Source of the DNA: Cyclobacteriaceae bacterium
Lineage (GTDB): Bacteria; Bacteroidota; Bacteroidia; Cytophagales; Cyclobacteriaceae
Direction of reading: 5' to 3'
Assembly (NCBI GenBank): GCA_028285445.1
Contig: JANQPQ010000022.1
Location: 1 to 51,889, forward strand
DNA length: 51,889 nucleotides
Part shown: positions 27,630 through 35,551 of the stretch, in pieces
How the letters are laid out: every line of letters begins with the position of its first letter
Numbering within the stretch: position 1 is the first letter of the stretch
Made by a program: the position numbers and the translations under genes
Notes under the pieces: generated by a model
Databases searched by the model: none
Told to the model about the DNA's origin: nothing
Seen by the model: the letters and a program-made list of their open reading frames with translations, nothing else

Positions 27630-28793
27630 ATGGCACGCAAAATTGGTTTGGTAGGATTTGGCTGCGTAGCGCAGGGATTCTACCAGCTAGTGGTAAACAA
27701 TCCATTAGTGAGAGAACAGATTGAAATAAAAAGAATCTGTATAAAACATAGCGATAAGCCTAGAGCACTTAGTGAAGATCTCTTCACAACTGACATTGAC
27801 AGCTTAGTTACTGACAATGAAATAGAGGTTGTTGTTGAACTGATTGATGACGCTTCTGCGGCCTGGGATATCATTACTACTGCCTTGTCAGAGGGCAAGG
27901 CAGTAGTTTCGGCTAACAAAAAGATGATCGCAGAAAACCTGCGAAATTTGCAGAGATTCCCTCATGAAATTCAGAATAAGTTTCATTACGAAGCTGCGGT
28001 TGGGGCTTGCATACCATTGCTGAAAACCCTTGATAATCATTATGGCTATGAACCAATTAGTAAGGTCGAGGGAATCATCAATGGCTCTACCAATTATATT
28101 CTGGGTAGAATGTTCGCAGACCGAGTCAGTTTTGAGGAAGCGTTGGGCCAGGCTCAAGATCTGGGCTATGCTGAAAGTGACCCAAAGTTAGATATTGAAG
28201 GTTTTGATGCCAGCCACAAGCTGAGTATCATTCTTTTCCATGCATTTAATCAGGTGTGTAAGCCAGAAGACATCTTACGTATTGGCATTGACAGGATTGA
28301 TAGTACCGATGTAGATTTTGCCGTTAAGAATCAGAAGACCATAAAACTCACCGCTTGTTGTTTCCGGAATGAAAGTAGCATCGGTGCGTTTTGCCTACCT
28401 CGATTTGTTAACCTGACAGAACACCTGGGAAGAACTGAAGACGCTTATAATGCTGTAGAAATCAGCAGCGTGAACACCGACAAACAGCTGCTATTGGGCA
28501 AGGGGGCGGGGGGAGAAGCCACTGCCATGGCGGTACTTGCTGATGTGATGTCTGTCTTGGATAACCAGCAAAGAATGATCAAACCACAACATGGCGAGCT
28601 AAGTTTGAATGATGGGCAAGAGATAGATATCTATGTGCGCCATCAACAGAATATCGACACTAGCAGTTTTACAGAAATCCTTGATATGGGTAGTGCAGGG
28701 GGAGATCAATTCCTAATCGGAAGGATATCGCTTAAGGCATTGAAAAAATCGCCTTGGGCCAGGCACACCGGTAACAGCATCATTATGATATAG
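27630..28793 (+). CDS. hom: Homoserine dehydrogenase without ACT domain
   Basis: Reduces aspartate semialdehyde to homoserine, the precursor for Met and Thr. The Rossmann motif GLVGFGCVAQG starts near residue 5; SANKKMIA holds a catalytic-site Lys (near 100); GIINGSTNYIL (near 150), AESDPKLDIEGFDASHKL (near 185-202) are homoserine dehydrogenase signatures. From ATG 27630 it has 387 residues, too short for the usual C-terminal ACT domain, so threonine feedback by ACT is not expected. The TTG at 27618 would overlap metB and gives no better match. It is 4 bases after metB, so it is under the same SAM riboswitch. Confidence 0.92.
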   Translation: MARKIGLVGFGCVAQGFYQLVVNNPLVREQIEIKRICIKHSDKPRALSEDLFTTDIDSLVTDNEIEVVVELIDDASAAWDIITTALSEGKAVVSANKKMIAENLRNLQRFPHEIQNKFHYEAAVGACIPLLKTLDNHYGYEPISKVEGIINGSTNYILGRMFADRVSFEEALGQAQDLGYAESDPKLDIEGFDASHKLSIILFHAFNQVCKPEDILRIGIDRIDSTDVDFAVKNQKTIKLTACCFRNESSIGAFCLPRFVNLTEHLGRTEDAYNAVEISSVNTDKQLLLGKGAGGEATAMAVLADVMSVLDNQQRMIKPQHGELSLNDGQEIDIYVRHQQNIDTSSFTEILDMGSAGGDQFLIGRISLKALKKSPWARHTGNSIIMI

Positions 28794-28800
28794 ATTGGCA

Positions 28801-29592
28801 TCAATGCTCCAGCGCCCAAATCTCATAGATGGGGCTGCCACGGGAACTCATCCCCTTGTGGTGCCAATCACCGTTATTGACTTCAAAATCAAAAGTCAAC
28901 TTGGCTCCAACCCGAGAGGAGTCGCGACTGAAGAATTCAATATTTTCTGTGTACTTGCCGTCCACACTGGTGTAAGTACCTCCCCCGGTGCCCATGAATT
29001 GTTTGGTTTCTGTGTTAAAGGCAGTCCATTGAAAGCGGGTGGCAGATAGAATCTTGATGGTTTTCCTTGGCCCTCTCCTCATGGTGGTCATCTGCCCCTG
29101 TCTTTCTCTCTCACGAATGCGCCAGGCACCAGCAAGGGGCGCACTTTCGTTTGACCCTTTGTCAATCCTTTTCCAAACGAAAGTCTTTTCACCCTTAACC
29201 GTCCAAATGTCTCCTTCAATTGTTGCCTGGTAGCTATGTGAGTTGCCCACATCGTCAGCTTCCCAGGTATTGAATTCTGTGCTTTCTGTAAGAGTATTAC
29301 CGTCGAACTGGAAGGTACCACCTGAGGTGCCGACGAAAGTCTTGCTATCTAAGTTGTACTGCGTAACCATAAAGAATTCATCAGAAACGATCTTTACCAG
29401 TTGATCCTGAAAGGGTTCTCCATCCAGGGTTTGCAATTGCCAGGCTCCTACCACTTCTGCGGCATAGGGTGAAGTGCGCTCTAATTCATACCTGACCGGC
29501 ATGAAAGAGAGCAACGCCATTGCTAATGCGAGTACTGGTATTCTTGCTAACATATCCTTTGAATAGCTTTTCTTTAGACTTAATTTAATCAA
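28801..29592 (-). CDS. Secreted protein with two duplicated lipocalin-like domains
   Basis: Function unknown. The signal peptide is best seen from the internal ATG at 29553 (MLARIPVLALAMALLSFMPV); the ATG at 29592 adds 13 residues. The body is an internal duplication: repeat 1 has GAWQLQTLDGE, IVSDEFFMVTQYNLDSKTFVG and GTSGGTFQFDGNTLTES; repeat 2 has GAWRIRERERQ, ILSATRFQWTAFNTETKQFMG and GTGGGTYTSVDGKYTEN. The order of small beta motifs suggests two lipocalin-like barrels. It is divergent from the ureohydrolase gene with only 8 bases between the outer starts. Confidence 0.72.
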   Translation of the reverse strand: MIKLSLKKSYSKDMLARIPVLALAMALLSFMPVRYELERTSPYAAEVVGAWQLQTLDGEPFQDQLVKIVSDEFFMVTQYNLDSKTFVGTSGGTFQFDGNTLTESTEFNTWEADDVGNSHSYQATIEGDIWTVKGEKTFVWKRIDKGSNESAPLAGAWRIRERERQGQMTTMRRGPRKTIKILSATRFQWTAFNTETKQFMGTGGGTYTSVDGKYTENIEFFSRDSSRVGAKLTFDFEVNNGDWHHKGMSSRGSPIYEIWALEH

Positions 29593-29600
29593 CCTTAAAA

Positions 29601-30446
29601 ATGGAAACTAACGGAATTGTGCAAACGGTGGAAGACAATTTAAAACATGCAAAAGCCGGGCAAATAGGGATTGTCGGAATTCCTTTTGATGCCCACTCCT
29701 CCTACTTGCATGGCCCGGCGCTGGCTCCTGAAATGATCAGATCCGCTCTGCACAGCGAGTCGGCCAATATGAGCACGGAAAGTGTGATGGACCTAGGCCG
29801 GTCTGATACCTGGTTGGATCTCGGAGACATTTCTGTAGACGATTATTTAACTGATATCCAGGGTGGTCTAGAAAGCATTCTCAACAACAACCTTATTCCA
29901 ATCAGTCTCGGCGGTGACCACAGCGTTACCTACCCGATTATGGAGGCTTTCGCCAAGAAATATGATGAGCTGCATATCCTACACCTTGATGCTCATGGCG
30001 ATCTTTACCACGATTTTGAAGGCGACAAATTCTCCCATGCCTGCCCTTTCGCGCGGATTATGGAAAAGAACTTGGCCCAGTCGCTAACCCAAATTGGAAT
30101 CCGCACCATGACCCCACACCAGCAGGAGCAGGTGGAGAAGTTTGGTGTGGAAGTAATTGAAGCCAGAGATTTTAAGCCCGACCTGGAGTTAAATCTTAAA
30201 GGCCCCCTTTACATCAGCTTAGACATGGATGTACTAGATCCAGCTTACGCCCCGGGAATTTCGCACTATGAACCAGGCGGCCTCAGTAGTCGTGATGTTA
30301 TTGGTATACTCCAGGGAATAAATGTGCCGATCGCAGGTGCTGATATTGTGGAACTTAACCCAAAACGAGACATAAACGACATGACTGCCATGGCAGCTGC
30401 GAAGTTCCTCAAGGAGATCATTGACGCCATCATTTCTAATCGATAA
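29601..30446 (+). CDS. speB: Agmatinase-type ureohydrolase
   Basis: Member of the arginase/agmatinase/formiminoglutamase fold with two Mn2+. Ligands: His107 in GGDHSVTYP, Asp130, His132 and Asp134 in LDAHGDLYH, and Asp208 and Asp210 in SLDMDVLDPAYAPG. The APGISHYEPGG segment is closest to agmatinases, which split agmatine to putrescine and urea, but guanidine- or formimino-specific relatives are possible. 281 residues. A weak promoter TTTG (29558-29561)-N19-TAATTTAA (29581-29588) lies just before the ATG. No speA-type arginine decarboxylase is in the window. Confidence 0.85.
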   Translation: METNGIVQTVEDNLKHAKAGQIGIVGIPFDAHSSYLHGPALAPEMIRSALHSESANMSTESVMDLGRSDTWLDLGDISVDDYLTDIQGGLESILNNNLIPISLGGDHSVTYPIMEAFAKKYDELHILHLDAHGDLYHDFEGDKFSHACPFARIMEKNLAQSLTQIGIRTMTPHQQEQVEKFGVEVIEARDFKPDLELNLKGPLYISLDMDVLDPAYAPGISHYEPGGLSSRDVIGILQGINVPIAGADIVELNPKRDINDMTAMAAAKFLKEIIDAIISNR

Positions 30447-30497
30447 AAACAGCCTTTCTTAAGAACTCTTCTGCAGTGCTATTGTGTTGTTTTGTCA

Positions 30498-30505
30498 TAC
30501 TTTTG
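30498..30505 (+). promoter_or_regulatory. -7 promoter element of the NRDE gene
   Basis: TACTTTTG is a perfect TAnnTTTG element ending 8 bases before ATG 30514, so the mRNA would have almost no leader. It excludes the upstream TTG at 30484 as a start. CATAC (30497-30501) is mirrored by GTATG (30512-30516). Confidence 0.5.
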
Positions 30506-30513
30506 CCTGCAGT

Positions 30514-31272
30514 ATGTGTCTAATCTTATTCAGCTACAAAACCCATCCAAATTATAAATTGGTAGTTGGAGCCAATCGTGATGAATTCTACGAAAGGCCC
30601 ACCGCAGCTGCTAACTTCTGGGATGATTTACCTGACATACTTGGGGGCAGAGATCTAACAGCCTGTGGCACATGGATGGCAGTGAATAAAAGCGGCAAAG
30701 TGAGTATGCTTACCAACTACCGGGATCTGAGTAGCCTAAAAGATAATGCCCCATCAAGAGGGAACCTGGTAGCTGACTTTCTGAAAACTGAGATTACCGC
30801 GAAAGGCTATCTAGAGAAAGTGCAGTTGTCTGGCCAAGCTTATAATGGTTTCAATTTGGTACTGGGAGATATTGATGATCTATGGTACTATTCAAACCAC
30901 GAAGATAAGATCTACCAGTTGGGCTCAGGTGTTTATGGCCTTAGCAATGCTTTGCTAAATACTAGTTGGCCAAAGGTTGAAAAAGGGAAGTCGAAGCTGG
31001 AGCTTGTGCTTGACAAGGAGGTCATTGATCCGGAATATATTATGGATATTCTTTATGATGATGTGAAATCGGAAGCTGGCCTGCCTGACACTGGCGTTGG
31101 TGAAGAAATGGAGAAAATGTTGTCCCCTATGTTCATTAAGAGCGAAAAGTATGGCTCCCGCTGTTCTACCGTAATTCTTGTAGATAAGGATAACAAGATG
31201 ACTTTCACCGAACGCGTTTTCGACACAAAAACCTTCGAATCAACCACATCTCATTTCGAGCTGCAACTTTAA
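30514..31272 (+). CDS. NRDE/TANGO2-family protein
   Basis: 252 residues beginning MCLILFSYKTHPNYKLVVGANRDEF-like; the parts seen are MCLI at the N-terminus, ANRDEFYERPT (about 20-30) and GGRDLTACGTWMAVN. These define the NRDE family related to eukaryotic TANGO2. Cys2 would become N-terminal after Met removal, as in Ntn-hydrolase folds, and supports ATG 30514 as the start. The reaction is unknown; roles in lipid or haem handling have been proposed for TANGO2. The gene ends 63 bases before tetR and could be read separately. Confidence 0.9.
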   Translation: MCLILFSYKTHPNYKLVVGANRDEFYERPTAAANFWDDLPDILGGRDLTACGTWMAVNKSGKVSMLTNYRDLSSLKDNAPSRGNLVADFLKTEITAKGYLEKVQLSGQAYNGFNLVLGDIDDLWYYSNHEDKIYQLGSGVYGLSNALLNTSWPKVEKGKSKLELVLDKEVIDPEYIMDILYDDVKSEAGLPDTGVGEEMEKMLSPMFIKSEKYGSRCSTVILVDKDNKMTFTERVFDTKTFESTTSHFELQL

Positions 31273-31317
31273 TCTGAAACCTCCGTTGTATAGTTTATTT
31301 ATTTTTTTTACTTTTAC

Positions 31318-31331
31318 AGACCGATCGGTCT
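31318..31331. promoter_or_regulatory. TetR operator before tetR
   Basis: AGACCGATCGGTCT is a perfect 14-bp palindrome ending 4 bases before the tetR ATG. TACTTTTA (31309-31316), a near -7 element, adjoins it, so a bound regulator would sit on the transcription start and autorepress. A second copy of the AGACC-N4-GGTCT half-sites is at 31946-31959. Confidence 0.85.
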
Positions 31332-31335
31332 TTTT

Positions 31336-31929
31336 ATGACAAAAGGAATAGACACAAGAGAGAGAATAATCAGGAAATCAGCTGAGTTGTTCAATACCTA
31401 CGGCTATAGCGGGTGTTCTTTAAGTGATATAATGAAAGCCACCAATCTTAAGAAGGGTGGCATCTATAACCACTTCAAGAATAAGGATGAAATTGCCCTT
31501 GAAGCGTTTGACTACTCCCTCAAGAAGTTGATTACCAGATTCCGTGAAAAACTTGGGGCTGTTCAAACTTCAGCGCAAAAAATTGATGTCATCATCGATT
31601 CTTTCGATTCGCTGATTCTTGACCCTGTAGTTGCCACCGGATGTCCAATATTTAACACCGCTATGGATGCAGATCAAACTCATCCAGCGTTGAAGGAGAA
31701 GGCCAAAGAGGGCATGCAGCAGCTAAAAACTTATATCGAAATTAAGATTGAGGAGGGTAAGGATAAGGGTGAATTCAAAGCTGATGTAGATAAGGAAGAG
31801 TTTGCGGCTTTGCTGATAATGACTATGGAAGGTGCAGTAGTATTAACCAGAATTTATAACGACAGAAAATACGTGAACATGGCCAGGGATTTCCTCCGGT
31901 CGCACACACAACAAAATTTGCTCAAATAA
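31336..31929 (+). CDS. TetR/AcrR-family transcriptional regulator
   Basis: DNA-binding repressor of 197 residues. The N-terminal helix-turn-helix (about 10-55) has RERIIRKSAELFNTYGYSG, the helix SLSDIMKATNLKKGGIYNHF and KNKDEIALEAF. The ligand domain has GCPIFNTAMDADQTHPAL (about 102-119), typical of one subclass. ATG 31336 is fixed by the operator and the motif spacing. The regulator probably controls itself and the hydrolase that follows 36 bases later, since each start codon is preceded by the same AGACC-N4-GGTCT site. Inducer unknown; similar operators are known for electrophile-sensing TetR proteins such as NemR (from memory). Confidence 0.93.
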   Translation: MTKGIDTRERIIRKSAELFNTYGYSGCSLSDIMKATNLKKGGIYNHFKNKDEIALEAFDYSLKKLITRFREKLGAVQTSAQKIDVIIDSFDSLILDPVVATGCPIFNTAMDADQTHPALKEKAKEGMQQLKTYIEIKIEEGKDKGEFKADVDKEEFAALLIMTMEGAVVLTRIYNDRKYVNMARDFLRSHTQQNLLK

Positions 31930-31945
31930 TTTTTTGGACTAAAAA

Positions 31946-31959
31946 AGACCGAATGGTCT
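31946..31959. promoter_or_regulatory. Second TetR operator, before the hydrolase gene
   Basis: AGACC-GAAT-GGTCT has the same half-sites and 4-base spacing as the perfect operator before tetR, with an imperfect centre. It ends 6 bases before the hydrolase ATG. A separate promoter here is suggested by the operator, though no clean TAnnTTTG is visible. Confidence 0.8.
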
Positions 31960-31965
31960 CTAAGT

Positions 31966-32895
31966 ATGAAAAAGAAAGACAAAACTCCATTACCATTCAA
32001 GATTATCAGGTGGACCTTCCCCAAGCTGGAGAAGCTAGCTCCATCCATAGCCAATCGCTGGGCGATGCAGTTGTTTTTTACTCCTATTCGATTTCCGGTA
32101 CCTGAAAAAGAAAAAGCGGTATTGTCTACTGGCGAAGCTATGTCAATTAACGAAGATGGCGTGGACATCAAGCTTCATCATTGGGGAGATGGGCCACTGG
32201 TAGTATTAGCGCATGGTTGGTCTGGTCGCGGAGGACAATTCAGGGAGTTTGTACAGCCGTTGGTTGATGCCGGTTTCAAGGTTGTGACTTTTGATGGTCC
32301 GGCCCATGGTGCTTCTAGTGGCAAGAAAACCAACATCATCCAGTACGGCAAAATCATCAATCGCATTGTTGCAGAATTTGGCGAAGTGCACACTTTCATT
32401 TGCCACTCCTTTGGAGGGGTAGCTACTCTTTATGCCATGCAGCAACATGACCTTGCTGCTGAGCGAGTAATTATGATAAGTACACCAACAATCGGTGATC
32501 ATGTGATATCAGAATTTCTGAAAAAGATTAATGGCTCGGAAAGAGTAGGTGACTACTTCCGAAGCTTTATCCTTAAGAATTTTGGGAAAACATTTGACGA
32601 TTTCAGCGTCACGAATATAATTCAAGACATACCGGAGATACCAATGTTGCTTGTTCATGACGAGCACGATCTGGAGGTTCCCCTATTTCATGCCGAGAGG
32701 CTCAAGGCCATTCGGGAAGCTGAGCTATTTGCTACCAGCGGCTTAGGTCATACGCGAATTCTAAAGGATGAAGAGGTTGTGAATAAGTGTGTGAGTTTTT
32801 TGAGTGATGGTGAAGTTAAGGCCGCAGCTCCCGCAGAAAGCACAAGGAAATACACACTATTTCTGGATTATCAGGGAGTATCTGAATTATTTTGA
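31966..32895 (+). CDS. TetR-controlled alpha/beta hydrolase
   Basis: Cytosolic hydrolase of 309 residues. The oxyanion motif LAHGWSGRGGQ is at 81-91, nucleophile Ser148 in CHSFGG (the elbow has Cys in place of Gly), acid Asp235 in HDEHDLEVP, and His262 in GLGHTRIL: a complete triad. No signal peptide; the N-terminus (1-45) is basic and amphipathic. It sits 36 bases after tetR with its own operator. By context it may process or detoxify the ester or lactone sensed by the regulator (inference). The gene is followed by 228 bases without a clear gene. Confidence 0.88.
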   Translation: MKKKDKTPLPFKIIRWTFPKLEKLAPSIANRWAMQLFFTPIRFPVPEKEKAVLSTGEAMSINEDGVDIKLHHWGDGPLVVLAHGWSGRGGQFREFVQPLVDAGFKVVTFDGPAHGASSGKKTNIIQYGKIINRIVAEFGEVHTFICHSFGGVATLYAMQQHDLAAERVIMISTPTIGDHVISEFLKKINGSERVGDYFRSFILKNFGKTFDDFSVTNIIQDIPEIPMLLVHDEHDLEVPLFHAERLKAIREAELFATSGLGHTRILKDEEVVNKCVSFLSDGEVKAAAPAESTRKYTLFLDYQGVSELF

Positions 32896-33017
32896 TTTTT
32901 TTTAATTGAAGGATTTCCATCAATTCTGGAATAACTTAAATCCCCAATAAAAAGCAACTGCCCAATACTTCACTCAGGTGAGAAGGATCATCAGCACCCT
33001 CAAATGGAGCCGGAATA

Positions 33018-33042
33018 TGCTTTCCATCAAAGATGGAAAGCA
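33018..33042. repeat. Perfect 11-bp hairpin in an intergenic region
   Basis: TGCTTTCCATC (33018-33028) and GATGGAAAGCA (33032-33042) flank an AAA loop. No T-run follows on either strand, so it is not a standard intrinsic terminator. TTTCCATCAA also occurs at 32914-32923, where TTCCA/TGGAA (32915-32919 and 32927-32931) can form a weaker hairpin. The rest of 32896-33123 shows nothing else. Confidence 0.6.
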
Positions 33043-33123
33043 ATTATCTGCCTGATTTTCAACAAATTGGAATTCTGTTATTGAATAGTTTTATTTGGAT
33101 CGCTAAAAACAAACCAATAGTTG

Positions 33124-33309
33124 ATGATAACCGCATACGTAAAAACAAAAGCAGATGATTCTGAAGTAGAGCACACAGCTATCAAAGAGATTAAGAGCCT
33201 CTGGGTAGACGTTCTTCAGCTTCAAAAGGAAATAAGGCTAGAATCCCAATTGCCGGGGGATCGGGTACGTTTGAGTAGAATTACCCACGCCAAGGCGCTT
33301 TTGCAGTAG
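33124..33309 (+). CDS. Small hypothetical protein
   Basis: A 61-residue open frame from ATG 33124 (a TTG one codon earlier is also possible). It is charged and soluble: a beta-like start MITAYVKTKADDSE, then a helix HTAIKEIKSLWVDVLQLQKEIRLE and RLSRITHAKALLQ. I recognise no family. The composition resembles its neighbours, and TAGTTTTA (33086-33093) is a weak -7 candidate 30 bases upstream. It converges on the DUF302 gene two bases away. It may be real, but size alone does not prove it. Confidence 0.45.
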   Translation: MITAYVKTKADDSEVEHTAIKEIKSLWVDVLQLQKEIRLESQLPGDRVRLSRITHAKALLQ

Positions 33310-33311
33310 TT

Positions 33312-33761
33312 TTACCTAACCCCGGCCTTGGCAAAATTTGCCAGGGCCTTTTTCATGTTTCGAAGAATTTCCTTACAAGTTTCAAGCATATAGTAATCAG
33401 CAAAAGCGGTTGGGTCGTAATATCCAATGTTGGTTTCACCGCCCTCATCTTGCCACACCAGAAGTTTCATGGGTAACTCTATTCCCATTTTCTGATCGCA
33501 TTGCATCAGTCCCGTTCCTACTTTGGGATTACCGAAGATAATCAACATTGTAGGCCTAAGCTCCAGGCCAGCCTCCCTGGCACCATGAGCATGATCTATT
33601 TTCGAAAATACAGTCATACCCCTACCTTCCAGCGCCTCTACTATACTATTAGCTGCATCGTTTACACTGGCCTTGGTCTTTACAGCAATAAAACCTTCGT
33701 CTACCTCTGCAATTGAAAATGTTGAGGCAAATATCAAAACGATTAGTATTATAGTTCTCAT
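33312..33761 (-). CDS. Exported DUF302-domain protein
   Basis: 149 residues from ATG 33761, with a signal peptide (MRTIILIVLIFASTFSIA). A start further upstream at 33812 would bury this signal, so I reject it. The DUF302 core is clear: TVFSKIDHAHGAREAGLELRP split around residues 55-75, then MLIIFGNPKVGTGLMQ and LPMKLLVWQD, ending in YYDPTAFADYY. Function is unknown for the family; small-molecule or metal binding is often guessed. Convergent with the 61-residue protein and divergent from gcvT. Confidence 0.88.
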   Translation of the reverse strand: MRTIILIVLIFASTFSIAEVDEGFIAVKTKASVNDAANSIVEALEGRGMTVFSKIDHAHGAREAGLELRPTMLIIFGNPKVGTGLMQCDQKMGIELPMKLLVWQDEGGETNIGYYDPTAFADYYMLETCKEILRNMKKALANFAKAGVR

Positions 33762-33839
33762 GACCTTACGTTTTAGAGAATTAATAATAAAGACTCCTTC
33801 GGTAAACACCAAGCAAGACCAATAATTGGCCAGAATTGC

Positions 33840-33847
33840 TACCTTTG
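33840..33847 (+). promoter_or_regulatory. -7 promoter element of gcvT
   Basis: TACCTTTG matches TAnnTTTG 22 bases before the gcvT ATG. No -33 TTTG was found at the usual distance. Confidence 0.5.
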
Positions 33848-33869
33848 TGCTTCTCTAAATCACCATCAA

Positions 33870-34952
33870 ATGGAACTAAAAAATACAGCTCTTTACGATA
33901 TCCATGTTCAGGCCGGTGCCAAAATGGTACCCTTTGCAGGCTACAATATGCCAGTTAGGTATTCTTCTGATATTGAAGAACATATGACCGTTCGGGAGGG
34001 AGTTGGCATCTTTGATGTCTCCCATATGGGTGAGTTCTATCTACGAGGGCCAAAAGCCTTTGATCTTATTCAAAGAATATCCAGTAACGATGCCGAGAAG
34101 CTCTTTATTGGCAGGGCCCAATACTCCTGCATGCCCAACGACACCGGTGGTATTGTCGATGATCTGATCATCTATATGATTGGTGAGGAAGAGTATATGC
34201 TTGTTGTTAATGCTTCCAACATCGAAAAAGACTGGAACTGGATTCAGCAGCATAATACTGAGGGTGTTGAAATGGAAAACGCATCAGATCAAATCTCATT
34301 ATTTGCGATCCAGGGGCCAAAGGCAATTGAAGCCCTGCAGCAACTTTCATCTATTGACCTGGCAGAGGTGAAGTTCTATCATTTCGAAATTGGAGATTTT
34401 GCAGGTGTCGAAAATGTGTTGATATCAGGAACGGGCTATACCGGTTCTGGTGGTTTTGAAATTTATGTACGTAACGAAGATGCTGTTCGGGTTTGGAACG
34501 AGGTGATGAAGGCCGGTGCCTCATATGGCATCAAGCCCATAGGACTTGGAGCACGTGACACGCTACGGCTGGAGAAAGGTTACTGCCTCTACGGCAACGA
34601 CATTGATGACACCACCTCCCCACTGGAGGCCGGCCTGGGTTGGGTTACGAAATTCACCAAAGATTTCGTTAACTCCGATGCCCTGAAAGCCCAGAAGGAA
34701 GCGGGTATTACTCGAAAATTGGTTGCTTTTGAGATGATTGATCGCGGCATTCCACGACACGACTATGAAATCCAGGATACGGAAGGAAACAACATTGGGA
34801 GAGTAACATCAGGAACACAATCGCCCATGCTTAGCAAAGGCATCGGCATGGGCTATGTGCATAAGGATTTCGCCACTCCTGATACAGAAATCAGCATCGC
34901 AGTGAGAAACCGTTCTCTGAAAGCAAAAGTTGTTAAGCTACCTTTTGTCTAG
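33870..34952 (+). CDS. gcvT: Glycine cleavage system T protein (aminomethyltransferase)
   Basis: Transfers the methylene group from aminomethyl-lipoyl H protein to tetrahydrofolate and releases ammonia. The N-terminus has [18 protein letters not shown]-like folate-site residues (16-31), then [22 protein letters not shown] with the catalytic Asp (near 97), [13 protein letters not shown] and [20 protein letters not shown]. Length of 360 is normal. H and P proteins are not in the window; the E3 (L protein) role may be met by lpd at 17803. Its 3' end meets a convergent gene after 3 bases. Confidence 0.96.
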   Translation: MELKNTALYDIHVQAGAKMVPFAGYNMPVRYSSDIEEHMTVREGVGIFDVSHMGEFYLRGPKAFDLIQRISSNDAEKLFIGRAQYSCMPNDTGGIVDDLIIYMIGEEEYMLVVNASNIEKDWNWIQQHNTEGVEMENASDQISLFAIQGPKAIEALQQLSSIDLAEVKFYHFEIGDFAGVENVLISGTGYTGSGGFEIYVRNEDAVRVWNEVMKAGASYGIKPIGLGARDTLRLEKGYCLYGNDIDDTTSPLEAGLGWVTKFTKDFVNSDALKAQKEAGITRKLVAFEMIDRGIPRHDYEIQDTEGNNIGRVTSGTQSPMLSKGIGMGYVHKDFATPDTEISIAVRNRSLKAKVVKLPFV

Positions 34953-34955
34953 AAA

Positions 34956-35405
34956 TTAGAGTTCCATTGCCTCTAACTTTCCCGAGGGGGCATCAATGCC
35001 ATCCAAGGTGAATCCTGCAATTCTGTAGGGCTCATTTTCTTCAAAGGTAAAGCCCAGTTTTACCCAACCACCTTTAGAGCCCTTGGCAATCAACTCGTAT
35101 TTAAAGGTTTCCATCCTATCAGCACTGTACACCGTAAGTTTGCCGTCTTCTGATGGTATCGCCTCATTGATAATGCCTAAAAGCTTGGATACGGTTTGCT
35201 TCTCCACAAGCTTTGGCTCAAAGTTGCGTTTAATGAAGGCTTCATTTGCGTCGGTGGCATTTACCGCCTTTATAAACCGTACTATCTTTCCCCCTGCCGG
35301 AGATTGCGACAGCATAGCGGCAGTTTGCTTTCCTGTGGTTTGTGCCTGGGCCTGTTGATTGGTAAATACAAATAGCACTAACAGAAAAAATATTCTTACA
35401 ATCAT
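34956..35405 (-). CDS. Exported protein of unknown function
   Basis: 149 residues with a signal peptide (MIVRIFFLLVLFVFTNQQAQAQ). The mature part alternates helix and strand: a helix with VRFIKAVNATDANEAFIKRNF, then KLLGIINEAI, and a strand pair KYELIAKGSKGGWVKLGFTFEE followed by YRIAGFTLDGI, listed here in pieces. Such modules occur as N-terminal parts of Bacteroidota serine hydrolases and S41 peptidases, but here it stands alone. I cannot assign a family with confidence. It converges on gcvT and is monocistronic. Confidence 0.7.
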   Translation of the reverse strand: MIVRIFFLLVLFVFTNQQAQAQTTGKQTAAMLSQSPAGGKIVRFIKAVNATDANEAFIKRNFEPKLVEKQTVSKLLGIINEAIPSEDGKLTVYSADRMETFKYELIAKGSKGGWVKLGFTFEENEPYRIAGFTLDGIDAPSGKLEAMEL

Positions 35406-35551
35406 CTTATGGTTTGTTGGTTTTGCTTGCTTGAACGGACCGGTTAGTTAAAGCGCTGTTAACTGCAGTTAAAAGTTGTTAACAGACAATCCATATAAAA
35501 CCATAGGGATTTGGGCGCCCTATTTGTAATATTGCAGCTTTCTGTACCCGC

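Noticed and set aside
30484-31272. Start at TTG 30484 for the NRDE protein
   Set aside because: It would be upstream of the -7 element and would bury Cys2, which should be next to the initiator Met.
32904-32925. Terminator AATTGA...TCAATT after the hydrolase
   Set aside because: The T-run precedes the stem on the plus strand and the stem has a mismatch, so it does not fit an intrinsic terminator in either direction.
33312-33812. DUF302 gene starting at 33812
   Set aside because: ATG 33761 gives a proper signal peptide; the longer form places charged residues before it.
33821-33840. Sigma-54 promoter before gcvT (TTGGCC...TTGCT)
   Set aside because: GG and GC are 8 bases apart, not 10, and TACCTTTG explains the promoter better.
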